Shown here piece by piece: positions 1 through 6,789 of a DNA stretch of 61,670 nucleotides. Both the position numbers and the translations under genes were made by a program. Source of the stretch: Chryseobacterium candidae (GTDB lineage Bacteria > Bacteroidota > Bacteroidia > Flavobacteriales > Weeksellaceae). The stretch lies in the NCBI RefSeq assembly GCF_004916905.1, contig NZ_SDLV01000013.1:1-61670 (forward strand), given 5' to 3'. The notes under the pieces were generated by a model. That model did not search any database, was not told the origin of the DNA, and worked only from the letters and a program-made list of their open reading frames with translations. Every line of letters starts with the position of its first letter. Positions within the stretch are counted from its first letter, which is position 1.

Positions 1-47
1 CCAAGCCTTAACTTTTTAACTTACACACTTTTCGGAATAGTGTCTTT
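1..47. mobile_element. possible insertion-sequence end at the window edge
   Basis: The first bases contain a stretch reading ACACACTTTTCGGAATAGTGTC (written here only as a description of its style: alternating ACAC and GTGTC borders). It resembles the outer ends of IS256-like elements as I remember them. The transposase would lie outside the window, so this is only a similarity noted by eye. No gene is seen between this point and the first coding region. Confidence 0.2.
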
Positions 48-75
48 TTATAGACAAGGTTGTGGACAATATGAA

Positions 76-414
76 TTACTTAAACATCTTACCTAAATTT
101 ATTCTTTCCTCTATTTTTTTACTCGGATTTATATTGGTTTCTGGATTTGAATTACTTACATAAGTATCTTCCCTATCTGTTGCAATTAAAGATAATGTAA
201 AGTAGAAATATTTTGAAATCTCATCTTTAAAAGTGTTCATATCAAATTTTTCATCTTTGTAGGTGAAAATTATTGTATTATTACATGGATATGTAATATT
301 CTTTCCGCCTAGTTGATTTATAAGTTTTTTAATACTTTCATTATTGGGTATACCACTTTCGACAACTCCATTAAATGTTCTTTGTTCAAAAGAAAAATGA
401 TATTTTCTTTCCAT
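76..414 (-). CDS. hypothetical protein, 112 residues
   Basis: I do not recognise this protein. It is a small soluble product with no signal peptide or membrane segment. The centre is rich in Asn, Asp and Lys, and the C-terminal part (about residues 85-112) is polar and likely disordered. It begins with ATG and lies in the very A+T-rich first 4 kb of the window, next to an exported T9SS protein and a transposase, so it probably belongs to the accessory gene pool. A 113-bp gap separates it from the terminator hairpin of the upstream gene, so it need not be cotranscribed with it. Reality as a gene is likely but not certain. Confidence 0.55.
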   Translation of the reverse strand: MERKYHFSFEQRTFNGVVESGIPNNESIKKLINQLGGKNITYPCNNTIIFTYKDEKFDMNTFKDEISKYFYFTLSLIATDREDTYVSNSNPETNINPSKKIEERINLGKMFK

Positions 415-480
415 AATATTTAATATTTTTAATTTGTGCTAAAATACAAAGAAAAGAACCTCCTATATTACGGAAAACCA

Positions 481-515
481 TAATAAAAATCCCACTTTAA
501 TAGTGAGATTTTTAT
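481..515 (-). terminator. terminator hairpin behind the T9SS protein
   Basis: An 11-bp A/T stem (TAATAAAAATC with GATTTTTATTA) is extended by CACT/AGTG across one C-A mismatch, with a TTAAT loop. It lies just after the stop codon of the minus-strand gene that ends at 528. The low G+C makes it a modest terminator. Confidence 0.6.
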
Positions 516-527
516 TAGAAATCAATT

Positions 528-1289
528 TTAATTCTTAATAAACTTAGAACTCAATTCTCCAATTTTATAAATATAAATTCCTTTAGTTAAATTCTCAACA
601 TCAATAGATATTTTATCATCATTTGAACTGAAAGTTTTATTCATCACCAACTTTCCTGATGCATCATAAATTTGAACTTTATTAGCTCCATTATCAGGAT
701 TTACAATATTCAATATTTTGTTTGTAGGAATTGGAAAAGCTGATAGTTTATTTGCCAATTGAATTTCCTTTGCTGCAAGCGATGTGGTTGGAAGATTATA
801 AATTTCAGTTGAGCTTATATTTTCTTTATAAAGCCTTAATTTATTAGTGTTTGTTGTATTATCATGATAAATATAGAAATCAAACTCATCATCAAATCTA
901 TAATTTTCACCAAAGTCTTTAACTACTTGTCCATCCTCATTAAAGATTACAATTTTGTTTACAGACCCGTTATCATACTTATTAAAAACAACGACAATTT
1001 CTAACAAACTATCTGTATTAAAAATGTTTTTAGATAGAATGAAATTGTTGTAAGAGCTGATATTCATTGAATATCCCGCTGGAATAGTTGGTGAAAATTG
1101 TTTTTTCAATGTATGATTAGAATTATAAATCTTCACCGTTGTTAGATTTTGCCCAACAGAATAAAAATTTGTTTCAGTTGCATTTGTATAAACTTGTAGA
1201 TTCTCTGAAGCATAAGTTTTTTCAAGTGTAATTTGAGCGAATGCAAAATTTGTAGCCATTATTGCTACTGATAGTAGGATTTTTTTCAT
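528..1289 (-). CDS. exported protein with type IX secretion sorting domain
   Basis: A 253-residue protein with a Sec signal peptide at residues 1-18 (hydrophobic core, cut after FAFA). The body (about 20-170) is beta-rich and not recognised. The last 75 residues form a typical type A T9SS C-terminal signal: LSAFPIPTNKILNI, then VQIYDASGKLV, then LTKGIYIYKI and a short basic tail. The protein should therefore cross the outer membrane through the type IX system and be released or anchored on the surface. The body is unusually short and could be a small ligand-binding or propeller fragment. It stands alone in an A+T-rich region, with its own terminator downstream. Confidence 0.8.
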   Translation of the reverse strand: MKKILLSVAIMATNFAFAQITLEKTYASENLQVYTNATETNFYSVGQNLTTVKIYNSNHTLKKQFSPTIPAGYSMNISSYNNFILSKNIFNTDSLLEIVVVFNKYDNGSVNKIVIFNEDGQVVKDFGENYRFDDEFDFYIYHDNTTNTNKLRLYKENISSTEIYNLPTTSLAAKEIQLANKLSAFPIPTNKILNIVNPDNGANKVQIYDASGKLVMNKTFSSNDDKISIDVENLTKGIYIYKIGELSSKFIKN

Positions 1290-1420
1290 GATTTAAAGTT
1301 GAATTTTAATAGTTTAAAGTCTACAAAGCTATTTTGTAGATTGATAGATTCCTTACGGATTTCCATAATACAGATAAACATAAATTGGTTTTGTTTCTTC
1401 TGAGTTCCGAAGAAGAGTTA
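1290..1420. other. non-coding gap upstream of the T9SS gene
   Basis: No gene is seen. A small perfect hairpin CTACAAA/TTTGTAG lies at 1321-1339. The words TTACGGA and CCATAATA near 1353-1370 also occur close together near 468-482, and TTACGGA recurs near 1733, which suggests decayed copies of a short repeat. Confidence 0.4.
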
Positions 1421-1631
1421 TTGTTAGATATAAAGAAAGCGTGGAACTGCTAACAAATTCTATCTAACGGGCTCTGGTAAGCCATGGACTAAAATAAGTA
1501 ACAGCCCACGCCATAATAGTATAGCGTAGGTCAGTCTACTTATTATCGTCCTAAATAATTTACCAGATTCGTTAGAGACAATAAGTTTACACCTTCTAAT
1601 GTGTTCGAAAATGTTCTATTAGGATTTGTGT
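1421..1631. other. strongly folded non-coding element (candidate RNA or folded DNA site)
   Basis: About 210 bp with no open frame but dense base pairing. The main stem joins 1463-1480 to 1560-1576: about 17 pairs, two of them G-T, with a single bulged C at 1472. Inside it, 1487-1500 pairs with 1537-1551 (GGAC/GTCC and AATAAGTA/TACTTATT), closed by CCACGC/GCGTaGG at 1506-1530. Two flanking hairpins are TTGTTAG/CTAACAA (1421-1456) and ACAC..CTAAT/ATTAG..GTGT (1589-1631). Segment 1423-1430 (GTTAGATA) can instead pair with 1461-1468, so two alternative folds compete. This may be a structured RNA, an attC-like recombination site or a transposon-related structure. I recognise none of these with confidence. 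Confidence 0.45.
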
Positions 1632-1763
1632 ATCCGTAATATTTAACAAATATAAAGAGTTTTTAATAAAAAATTTAGTTCTCTGTTTTTTTAGCTCAAC
1701 ATTAGCGTTTCAATCTTATAATTCCGCGATTTTACGGATGGTATTCTTCTAATAATAGAAGAT

Positions 1764-2693
1764 ATGAATATTTTTAATGAGCTAAAAATCAAGTCATTAA
1801 AACAATTGATTTTAACATTTTCAGATGAACAAAAATGCATAAACTTTTTAGAAAAGATTTTTTGGGATGGAAATCCAGTTTCACCCTTTGATAAAAACTC
1901 AAAAGTTTATAAATGTAAAGGGAACAAATATAAATGTAAGAACACAGGAAAATATTTTACAATAAAAAATATTGGACTTTTTAAAAACTCAAATCTAAAA
2001 CTTCAAGATTGGTTTATAGCCATATGGTTATTTACAAGTCATAAAGGAGGATTATCATCTATGCAATTACAAAGAGAGCTTAATGTGACACAAAAGACGA
2101 CATGGTTCATTCTTAAAAGATTAAGAGAATGTTCAAAATTTGAAAATAAACATATATTATCTGGTGAAGTAGAAATTGATGAAACATACGTTGGTGGAAA
2201 AAATAAGAATCGCCATGCAGACAAAAAAGTAAAAAATTCACAAGGACGTAGTTTCAAAGACAAAGTTCCCGTTTTAGGAATGATTCAACGCGGCGGAAAA
2301 GTTGTGGCTCATGTAGTAGAATCAGTAAGTGCTGAACAATTAGAACCCATAATTTTTAAAACAATTGATGCATTTGAAACTGTATATACAGATGAATGGA
2401 AAGCATATAATAACTTACATGAATTTTATAATCATTCAATTGTTAATCATGGTAAAAAGGAATATGTAAATGGTAATACAAGTACAAACTGTATTGAAAA
2501 CTTTTGGGGAAATTTAAAACGAGGAATTATTGGTGTATATAGAGTTGTTTCAAGAAAGCATTTACAAAAATATATTTTTGAATTTGTATTTAGACATAAT
2601 ACGAGAAAGATGAGTCCAAGTGAAAGGTTTATGTATTTGCTTACAAATATTAAAGGTTGTAATTTGAGTTACAAGAGATTAATGATAAAATAA
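1764..2693 (+). CDS. IS1595-family (ISXO2-like) transposase
   Basis: A 309-residue DDE transposase. The N-terminal part (about 30-70) is the zinc-ribbon-like module of this family in its Bacteroidota form, with only the later cysteines kept (YKCKGNKYKCKNTGKYF). A helix-turn-helix-like segment follows (about 98-120, LQRELNVTQKTTWFILKRL). The catalytic core shows D139 in VEIDETYVGG, D210 in VYTDEWKAY and the motif NCIENFWGNLKRG at 242-254. Length is normal for the family, so the gene looks intact and possibly active. I could not find convincing terminal inverted repeats or a target duplication by eye, so the element borders are left open. Confidence 0.92.
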   Translation: MNIFNELKIKSLKQLILTFSDEQKCINFLEKIFWDGNPVSPFDKNSKVYKCKGNKYKCKNTGKYFTIKNIGLFKNSNLKLQDWFIAIWLFTSHKGGLSSMQLQRELNVTQKTTWFILKRLRECSKFENKHILSGEVEIDETYVGGKNKNRHADKKVKNSQGRSFKDKVPVLGMIQRGGKVVAHVVESVSAEQLEPIIFKTIDAFETVYTDEWKAYNNLHEFYNHSIVNHGKKEYVNGNTSTNCIENFWGNLKRGIIGVYRVVSRKHLQKYIFEFVFRHNTRKMSPSERFMYLLTNIKGCNLSYKRLMIK

Positions 2694-2694
2694 A

Positions 2695-2722
2695 AGATAG
2701 GCCCCCAAACGAAGACCTATCT
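2695..2722. terminator. terminator-like hairpin between transposase and small gene
   Basis: A 7-bp stem AGATAGG/CCTATCT with a 14-base loop lies just after the transposase stop codon and before the stop of the convergent small gene. There is no clear T-run, so it may act only as a weak bidirectional terminator. Confidence 0.45.
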
Positions 2723-2750
2723 CCTAAATTATATTGATTTTCAAAATAAG

Positions 2751-2978
2751 CTAATCAAACTGATATCCCTTTTCTAATAAGCCTTTTTTCTCATTTTCAG
2801 AAAAAATTTCTTGATTATCAATGTAAACTTTTGAATTTTTCAAAGCTAGTTCATTCGAAATATAATCATCAATTTCTTTGATTAATTCTTCAATATTATT
2901 GAAAAAACAACATTTTGCTTTGACATTATTATTTTCATCTTTTATACAAGCTATTATAAGCCTTTCATTATTTTCCAT
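2751..2978 (-). CDS. hypothetical protein, 75 residues
   Basis: I do not recognise this short acidic protein. It starts with ATG (MENNERLIIACIKDEN) and has no signal peptide or membrane segment. The pattern of a beta strand (LIIACIKD), a helix rich in Glu and Ile (about 27-45), then a short strand (SKVYID) suggests a small alpha/beta fold. It is convergent with the transposase and shares a hairpin with it. Its placement in the A+T-rich accessory block and its small size make it a possible passenger gene. The ordered secondary structure argues for a real gene. Confidence 0.5.
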   Translation of the reverse strand: MENNERLIIACIKDENNNVKAKCCFFNNIEELIKEIDDYISNELALKNSKVYIDNQEIFSENEKKGLLEKGYQFD

Positions 2979-3133
2979 TCTTGAATATTTTAATATTTAT
3001 ATATAAACATTCAAAATTTTAAATTATGTAAAAATTATAGCCAATAGAAATTATATAAAATTTTAATACTAGTTAAATCATTTGTTTTTATTATATTTAA
3101 ATAATGTAATTTTGTTTAATACAAAAAATTTAG

Positions 3134-3850
3134 ATGAGATTAAATAACCATGAACTTTATGACTTTTTTGTTGAAAAAAGAATATTAGCTCTTTATCATG
3201 CTAATACTGTTGGTACATCTATTACATACCTTCAAAATGGAGGATTACTTTCAAGGGGAGCTGTTGAAAGTAAAGGTTTATTTCAAACTCCACAACCAAA
3301 ATCTGATTATAAAGATAAGCAGGTGAATGTATGGAATGATGTATTTTTAGATACGGCTGATTTACATACTGCATTTAGTAGAGAAAACTATTATGGTCCA
3401 ATATTATTCGAATTAGACAGGGAATTAATAAAAGATGAAAACTTTGAAATCTGGATAACAAAAAATAACCCTATGTATTGGGATGTTAATAGTACAATGG
3501 AAGAAAGATATTTTCAAAATGTAGATGAATTAAAAAAGCTTTGGCATACTATCGATAGACAAAGAAAGATGATAACAATTAGGAATAACGATTCACCAAT
3601 TTTGTTTAACTATGTAAGAAAAGTGTTTGTTGATGATCCTCAACACTCTATTAAAATTGATAATGAAGATGTTATATTATTTAATTCTGCAAAAAATGAA
3701 ATTATAAAAAATTTGCCCGATAATCACATATTAAAAGGCAAATTTATACCTCGTCCTGATTGTGTTAAATGGTGTAAATGTCGGAAAGATTATAAAGCTG
3801 ATTATAATGTCGAAGATTTAAAAAGACTTTTTATAAACTCAAAAATATAA
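3134..3850 (+). CDS. possible ADP-ribosyltransferase-like (DarT-like) protein
   Basis: A 238-residue soluble protein. The N-terminal half resembles the NAD-binding half of DarT/PARP-like ADP-ribosyltransferase folds: LYHANTVGTSITYLQNGG (20-37) matches the usual YHxT..xxLxxIlxxGLLSR pattern, followed by LLSRGAVE, WNDVFLDTADLH and YGPILFELD. The C-terminal end carries a cysteine cluster (CVKWCKC). I cannot place the catalytic Glu, so the family call is an inference from motif style. It is the first gene of a two-gene unit; the next gene starts 4 bp after its stop. Genes of this kind are often toxins or phage-defence effectors, but the partner does not look like the known DarG antitoxin. It lies in A+T-rich DNA near a transposase. 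Confidence 0.5.
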   Translation: MRLNNHELYDFFVEKRILALYHANTVGTSITYLQNGGLLSRGAVESKGLFQTPQPKSDYKDKQVNVWNDVFLDTADLHTAFSRENYYGPILFELDRELIKDENFEIWITKNNPMYWDVNSTMEERYFQNVDELKKLWHTIDRQRKMITIRNNDSPILFNYVRKVFVDDPQHSIKIDNEDVILFNSAKNEIIKNLPDNHILKGKFIPRPDCVKWCKCRKDYKADYNVEDLKRLFINSKI

Positions 3851-3854
3851 TATT

Positions 3855-4091
3855 ATGGAAAATTATGTTTTATGTAAATGCTGTAATACTGAAAGCATTG
3901 TAATTGAAAATAAGTTATTTTTCCCCGAAGAAAAAAAAGCTGATAATATAATCTGTCCATTGTGTAAAACAAAAATAACAACTCTATATACTGATGGATG
4001 GTTTTTTGTTCAAACTAAAGAAGATTATATTTTTGAACAAACGATTGAAGAACAAAAAAAGACTATTAAATATGTTGAAGAATTAGTTTAA
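3855..4091 (+). CDS. small zinc-ribbon protein
   Basis: A 78-residue protein with two cysteine pairs, CKCC at 8-11 and CPLC at 34-37, the classic spacing of a zinc ribbon. The C-terminal third (about 56-78) is a charged helix (EDYIFEQTIEEQKKTIKYVEELV is its composition in outline). It starts 4 bp after the stop of the preceding possible ADP-ribosyltransferase-like gene and is followed by a strong terminator, so the two genes form one transcript. It could be a partner, antidote or specificity factor of that protein. No such function is established here. Confidence 0.65.
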   Translation: MENYVLCKCCNTESIVIENKLFFPEEKKADNIICPLCKTKITTLYTDGWFFVQTKEDYIFEQTIEEQKKTIKYVEELV

Positions 4092-4110
4092 TTCTCTTAT
4101 TAAAAAATTG

Positions 4111-4153
4111 AATAAATGAAGACTAATTATTTTAGTCTTCATTTATTTTTAAG
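4111..4153 (+). terminator. strong terminator after the two-gene unit
   Basis: A perfect 16-bp stem runs from 4111-4126 to 4132-4147 with a five-base loop, followed by TTTT. It closes the unit of the possible ADP-ribosyltransferase and zinc-ribbon genes. The rest of the gap to 4350 holds no gene that I can see. Confidence 0.8.
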
Positions 4154-4350
4154 TTGGTATAATACTAAATAACATCTAAAGACAATAAATAGCTTGTTAT
4201 AATTAGTGTAACATTGTATGTAGGTGCCTTAATTAAAATAACCATTATAAAAATAGTAAAAAACAGCAAAGAAAAATAGTGAGAAATCGATACAATTTTC
4301 AATGGATTTTTTTAAGATATTTGCTTTGTATTAAATAATTCTTACGTACA

Positions 4351-5346
4351 ATGAACAATAACCGAAGAAGTTTTATCAAAAAACTGGGAATTGCAACTGC
4401 AGCACTTACCATTAACCCTTTAGAGCTAATGGCCGGAGAACTGCCTGAAAATAAAAAAAACATCAATAAACCTATCGTACTTTCCACCTGGAACTTTGGG
4501 TTAAAAGCCAATGAAGAAGCATGGACTATCCTTGGAAAAGGAGGACGGGCTTTGGATGCCGTAGAAAAAGGAGTACGTCTCGTAGAATTAGATCCGAAAG
4601 AAAGAAGTGTAGGATATGGAGGCCGTCCGGACAGAGACGGAAGAGTGACGCTGGATGCCTGTATCATGGATGAAAATTATAATATCGGTTCCGTGGCATG
4701 CCTGGAACATGTTAAAAACCCGATTTCGGTTGCAAGAGCCGTAATGGAAAAAACACCCCACGTGATGCTGGTAGGTGACGGTGCATTACAATTTGCCCTT
4801 TCACAGGGGTTTAAAAAAGAAAATCTTCTTACTTCTGAATCAGAAAAAGAATGGAAAGAATGGTTAAAGACCAGCCAATACAAGCCTGTTGCTAATATTG
4901 AAAACCATGATACCATAGGAATGATTGCTTTGGATGCACAGGGAAATCTTTCGGGAGCCTGTACTACCAGTGGAATGGCTTTTAAGATGCACGGCAGAGT
5001 AGGAGATTCTCCAATTATCGGAGCAGGTCTGTTTGTTGATAACGAAGTAGGAGCAGCTACGGCAACAGGTCATGGTGAAGAGGTCATAAGAACGGTAGGA
5101 ACACATCTTGTGGTAGAGCTGATGAGACAGGGCAGAAATCCTCAGGAAGCCTGTAAGGAAGCCGTGGAGAGAATTGTTAAAATTAATCAGCGAAGAAACA
5201 AAAATCTAAAAGATATTCAGGTAGGGTTTATTGCCATCAATAAACAGGGAGAATATGGTTCTTACTGTATTCAGGATGGATTCAGCTTTGCCGTGTATGA
5301 TCAGAAAGGAAATCGTCTTGAGAAACCTGAATTTGCTTTGAAATAA
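4351..5346 (+). CDS. N4-(beta-N-acetylglucosaminyl)-L-asparaginase (glycosylasparaginase)
   Basis: A 331-residue N-terminal-nucleophile hydrolase that cuts the GlcNAc-Asn bond of Asn-linked glycans after the protein part has been degraded. The leader NNRRSFIKKLGIATAAL looks like a twin-arginine signal peptide, implying folded export to the periplasm, as in the Elizabethkingia enzyme. The precursor is expected to cleave itself before T188 in NHDTIGM, which then becomes the nucleophile. The beta-subunit binding loop (CTTSGMAFKMHGRVGDSPIIG region, 204-224) and the TGHGEE motif (239-244) are intact. A GH2 beta-mannosidase lies three genes downstream, fitting a glycan-degrading neighbourhood. Confidence 0.93.
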   Translation: MNNNRRSFIKKLGIATAALTINPLELMAGELPENKKNINKPIVLSTWNFGLKANEEAWTILGKGGRALDAVEKGVRLVELDPKERSVGYGGRPDRDGRVTLDACIMDENYNIGSVACLEHVKNPISVARAVMEKTPHVMLVGDGALQFALSQGFKKENLLTSESEKEWKEWLKTSQYKPVANIENHDTIGMIALDAQGNLSGACTTSGMAFKMHGRVGDSPIIGAGLFVDNEVGAATATGHGEEVIRTVGTHLVVELMRQGRNPQEACKEAVERIVKINQRRNKNLKDIQVGFIAINKQGEYGSYCIQDGFSFAVYDQKGNRLEKPEFALK

Positions 5347-5360
5347 TTAAAAAATTCAGT

Positions 5361-5422
5361 AGGAATGGGCTTTAGCCCATTTGAACACATCAAAGATAAT
5401 TATTGGCTTTAGCCAAAACATA
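5361..5422. repeat. dispersed repeat family B, copy 1
   Basis: Two short palindromes in tandem: ATGGGCTTTAGCCCAT and TTGGCTTTAGCCAA followed by AACATAA. The same arrangement recurs at 37179-37240. It sits between two genes on the same strand and may also act as a weak terminator. Confidence 0.75.
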
Positions 5423-5430
5423 AAATAAAT

Positions 5431-5985
5431 ATGAAAAGAACGATGATTGCTTCCTTATTTCTGATTATTGCATGTAAGGAAGAAAAAAAGGAAGTTAAAA
5501 CAGATATCACACAACCACAGACAGAAGAAAAAATAGTTTTGCATAATGAATCCAATGACGCTGAAGCTGCTCAAAAATGGTTGGAAAAAAGCATCGTCGA
5601 TTATTTTAAAGCAGACATCGGAAATGAAGAAAAGAATATGCAGAAGATCACCACAAAAGACTATTTCGAATATAAAACTGACGCCATAAATGTAGATATG
5701 GATGTGGATGGAAGTCTTACAGAAAAAGAATTTCAGAATAAATGGAAGTCCAGGTTTGATACTGATAAAGCTGGAGTCGGTATAGGATTTCTCATTTCCG
5801 CACAGGATTGGGATACAATAGAAATCGGCAGTTGTGATTTAAAACTCTCCTCAAAAAATGAATATATATTCAATGTAGTATTGACTGATAATAGTTTTAA
5901 AGCCAAATATCCGTCAGTAGTAAAAGTAGTAAAAGAAAACGGTTCTTTTCTGATTGCAGATGTACTGCAGGACGAACCAAAATAA
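5431..5985 (+). CDS. putative lipoprotein of unknown function
   Basis: A 184-residue protein with a short signal sequence ending in the lipobox LIIAC, so Cys15 is the likely lipidated residue. A charged, Lys/Glu-rich linker (16-45) leads to a globular domain (about 48-182). Its pattern (helix with AQKWLEKSIVDYF, TTKDYFEYKTDA, then strands ending YPSVVKVVKENGSFLIADV) resembles small NTF2-like or DUF3828-type domains, but I cannot assign it. It lies 18 bp upstream of cutC on the same strand and may share its transcript. Confidence 0.7.
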   Translation: MKRTMIASLFLIIACKEEKKEVKTDITQPQTEEKIVLHNESNDAEAAQKWLEKSIVDYFKADIGNEEKNMQKITTKDYFEYKTDAINVDMDVDGSLTEKEFQNKWKSRFDTDKAGVGIGFLISAQDWDTIEIGSCDLKLSSKNEYIFNVVLTDNSFKAKYPSVVKVVKENGSFLIADVLQDEPK

Positions 5986-6003
5986 AATTTAATAGATAAT
6001 ACA

Positions 6004-6666
6004 ATGTCAAAAATAGAGATAGCCTGCTTTAATTCTGAATCAGCAGTAATAGCTTTTGAAAATGGGGCAGACAGAATAGAATTATGTGACGGTCTCAGCG
6101 AAGGAGGAACTACTCCGGATTTCGAAACCATGAAGAAACTCCGTGAAAAAATCAATATCCCGATTTTTGTGATGATCCGCCCAAGAGGTGGTGATTTTAC
6201 GTATTCAGATTCAGAATTTGAGCAGATGAAAAATGATTTGATCCAATTAAAATCCTTACATGCAGATGGTTTTGTATTCGGTATTCTGGATGAAAATGAT
6301 GAGGTTAATATAGAACAGAATAAAGCTTTGGTAAAATTGGCAGCGCCACTTCCATGTACTTTTCATCGTGCTTTTGACCGCGCTGCAAGTTTGGAAGAAT
6401 CTTTGGAAAAAGTAATTGAATGTGGTTTTTCAACCATTCTTACTTCCGGCCAGAAAACAAATGTATCTGAAGGAAAAGAAAACCTTAAGAAACTGGTTGC
6501 ACTCTCCGGTGGAAGAATAGAAATCCTTGTTGGAGGCGGACTTCGCGCGTCCAATATTGAAGAAATAAGAGCCGTTACAAATGCTGCTTACTTCCATTCT
6601 TCAGCTATTACGGATGGTGGAGCTTTCGCTAATGCAGATGAAGTGGCTGCTCTGAAGGGCAGGTAG
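6004..6666 (+). CDS. cutC: CutC family protein (copper homeostasis)
   Basis: A 220-residue TIM-barrel protein of the CutC family, linked in some bacteria to copper tolerance although its chemistry remains unsettled. Family blocks are clear: EIACFNSESAVIAFENGADR (4-23), ELCDGLSEGGTTPD (27-40), IFVMIRPRGGDF, FVFGILDENDEVN, CTFHRAFDRA, GFSTILTSGQ and VGGGLRASNIEEI. It is about 20-30 residues shorter at the C-terminus than the E. coli protein, which is common in Flavobacteriia. It follows a lipoprotein gene by 18 bp and ends just before a dispersed inverted repeat. Confidence 0.92.
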   Translation: MSKIEIACFNSESAVIAFENGADRIELCDGLSEGGTTPDFETMKKLREKINIPIFVMIRPRGGDFTYSDSEFEQMKNDLIQLKSLHADGFVFGILDENDEVNIEQNKALVKLAAPLPCTFHRAFDRAASLEESLEKVIECGFSTILTSGQKTNVSEGKENLKKLVALSGGRIEILVGGGLRASNIEEIRAVTNAAYFHSSAITDGGAFANADEVAALKGR

Positions 6667-6682
6667 TATGATATGTACTTAG

Positions 6683-6754
6683 TTTGTCATTCCAGGCGCA
6701 GCGGGAATCTAAACCAATAAAATAGAGATTCCTTCGTGCCTCGGAATGGCAAAA
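6683..6754. repeat. dispersed repeat family A, copy 1
   Basis: A long imperfect inverted repeat: TTTGTCATTCC..GGGAATCT on the left and AGATTCC..GGAATGGCAAA on the right. It matches the copies at 10419-10519 and 42348-42435. A longer reading of the next gene from a GTG at 6736 would run through it, which is one reason to start that gene at 6790. Confidence 0.8.
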
Positions 6755-6789
6755 TCACTGGTATTGTAACAATACAAACAAATTTATTG

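Noticed and set aside
1461..1577. Integron attC site
   Set aside because: The foot sequences resemble the core sites, but the last position of the right core does not fit, no integrase is present and the stem is longer and more regular than usual. Kept only as a possibility in the findings.
4299..4667. Open frame antisense to glycosylasparaginase
   Set aside because: No start context and only mirrors the codon structure of the enzyme gene, which has clear family motifs on the other strand.
6736..6789. GTG start of beta-mannosidase
   Set aside because: It would translate part of a dispersed repeat; the signal peptide begins at 6790.
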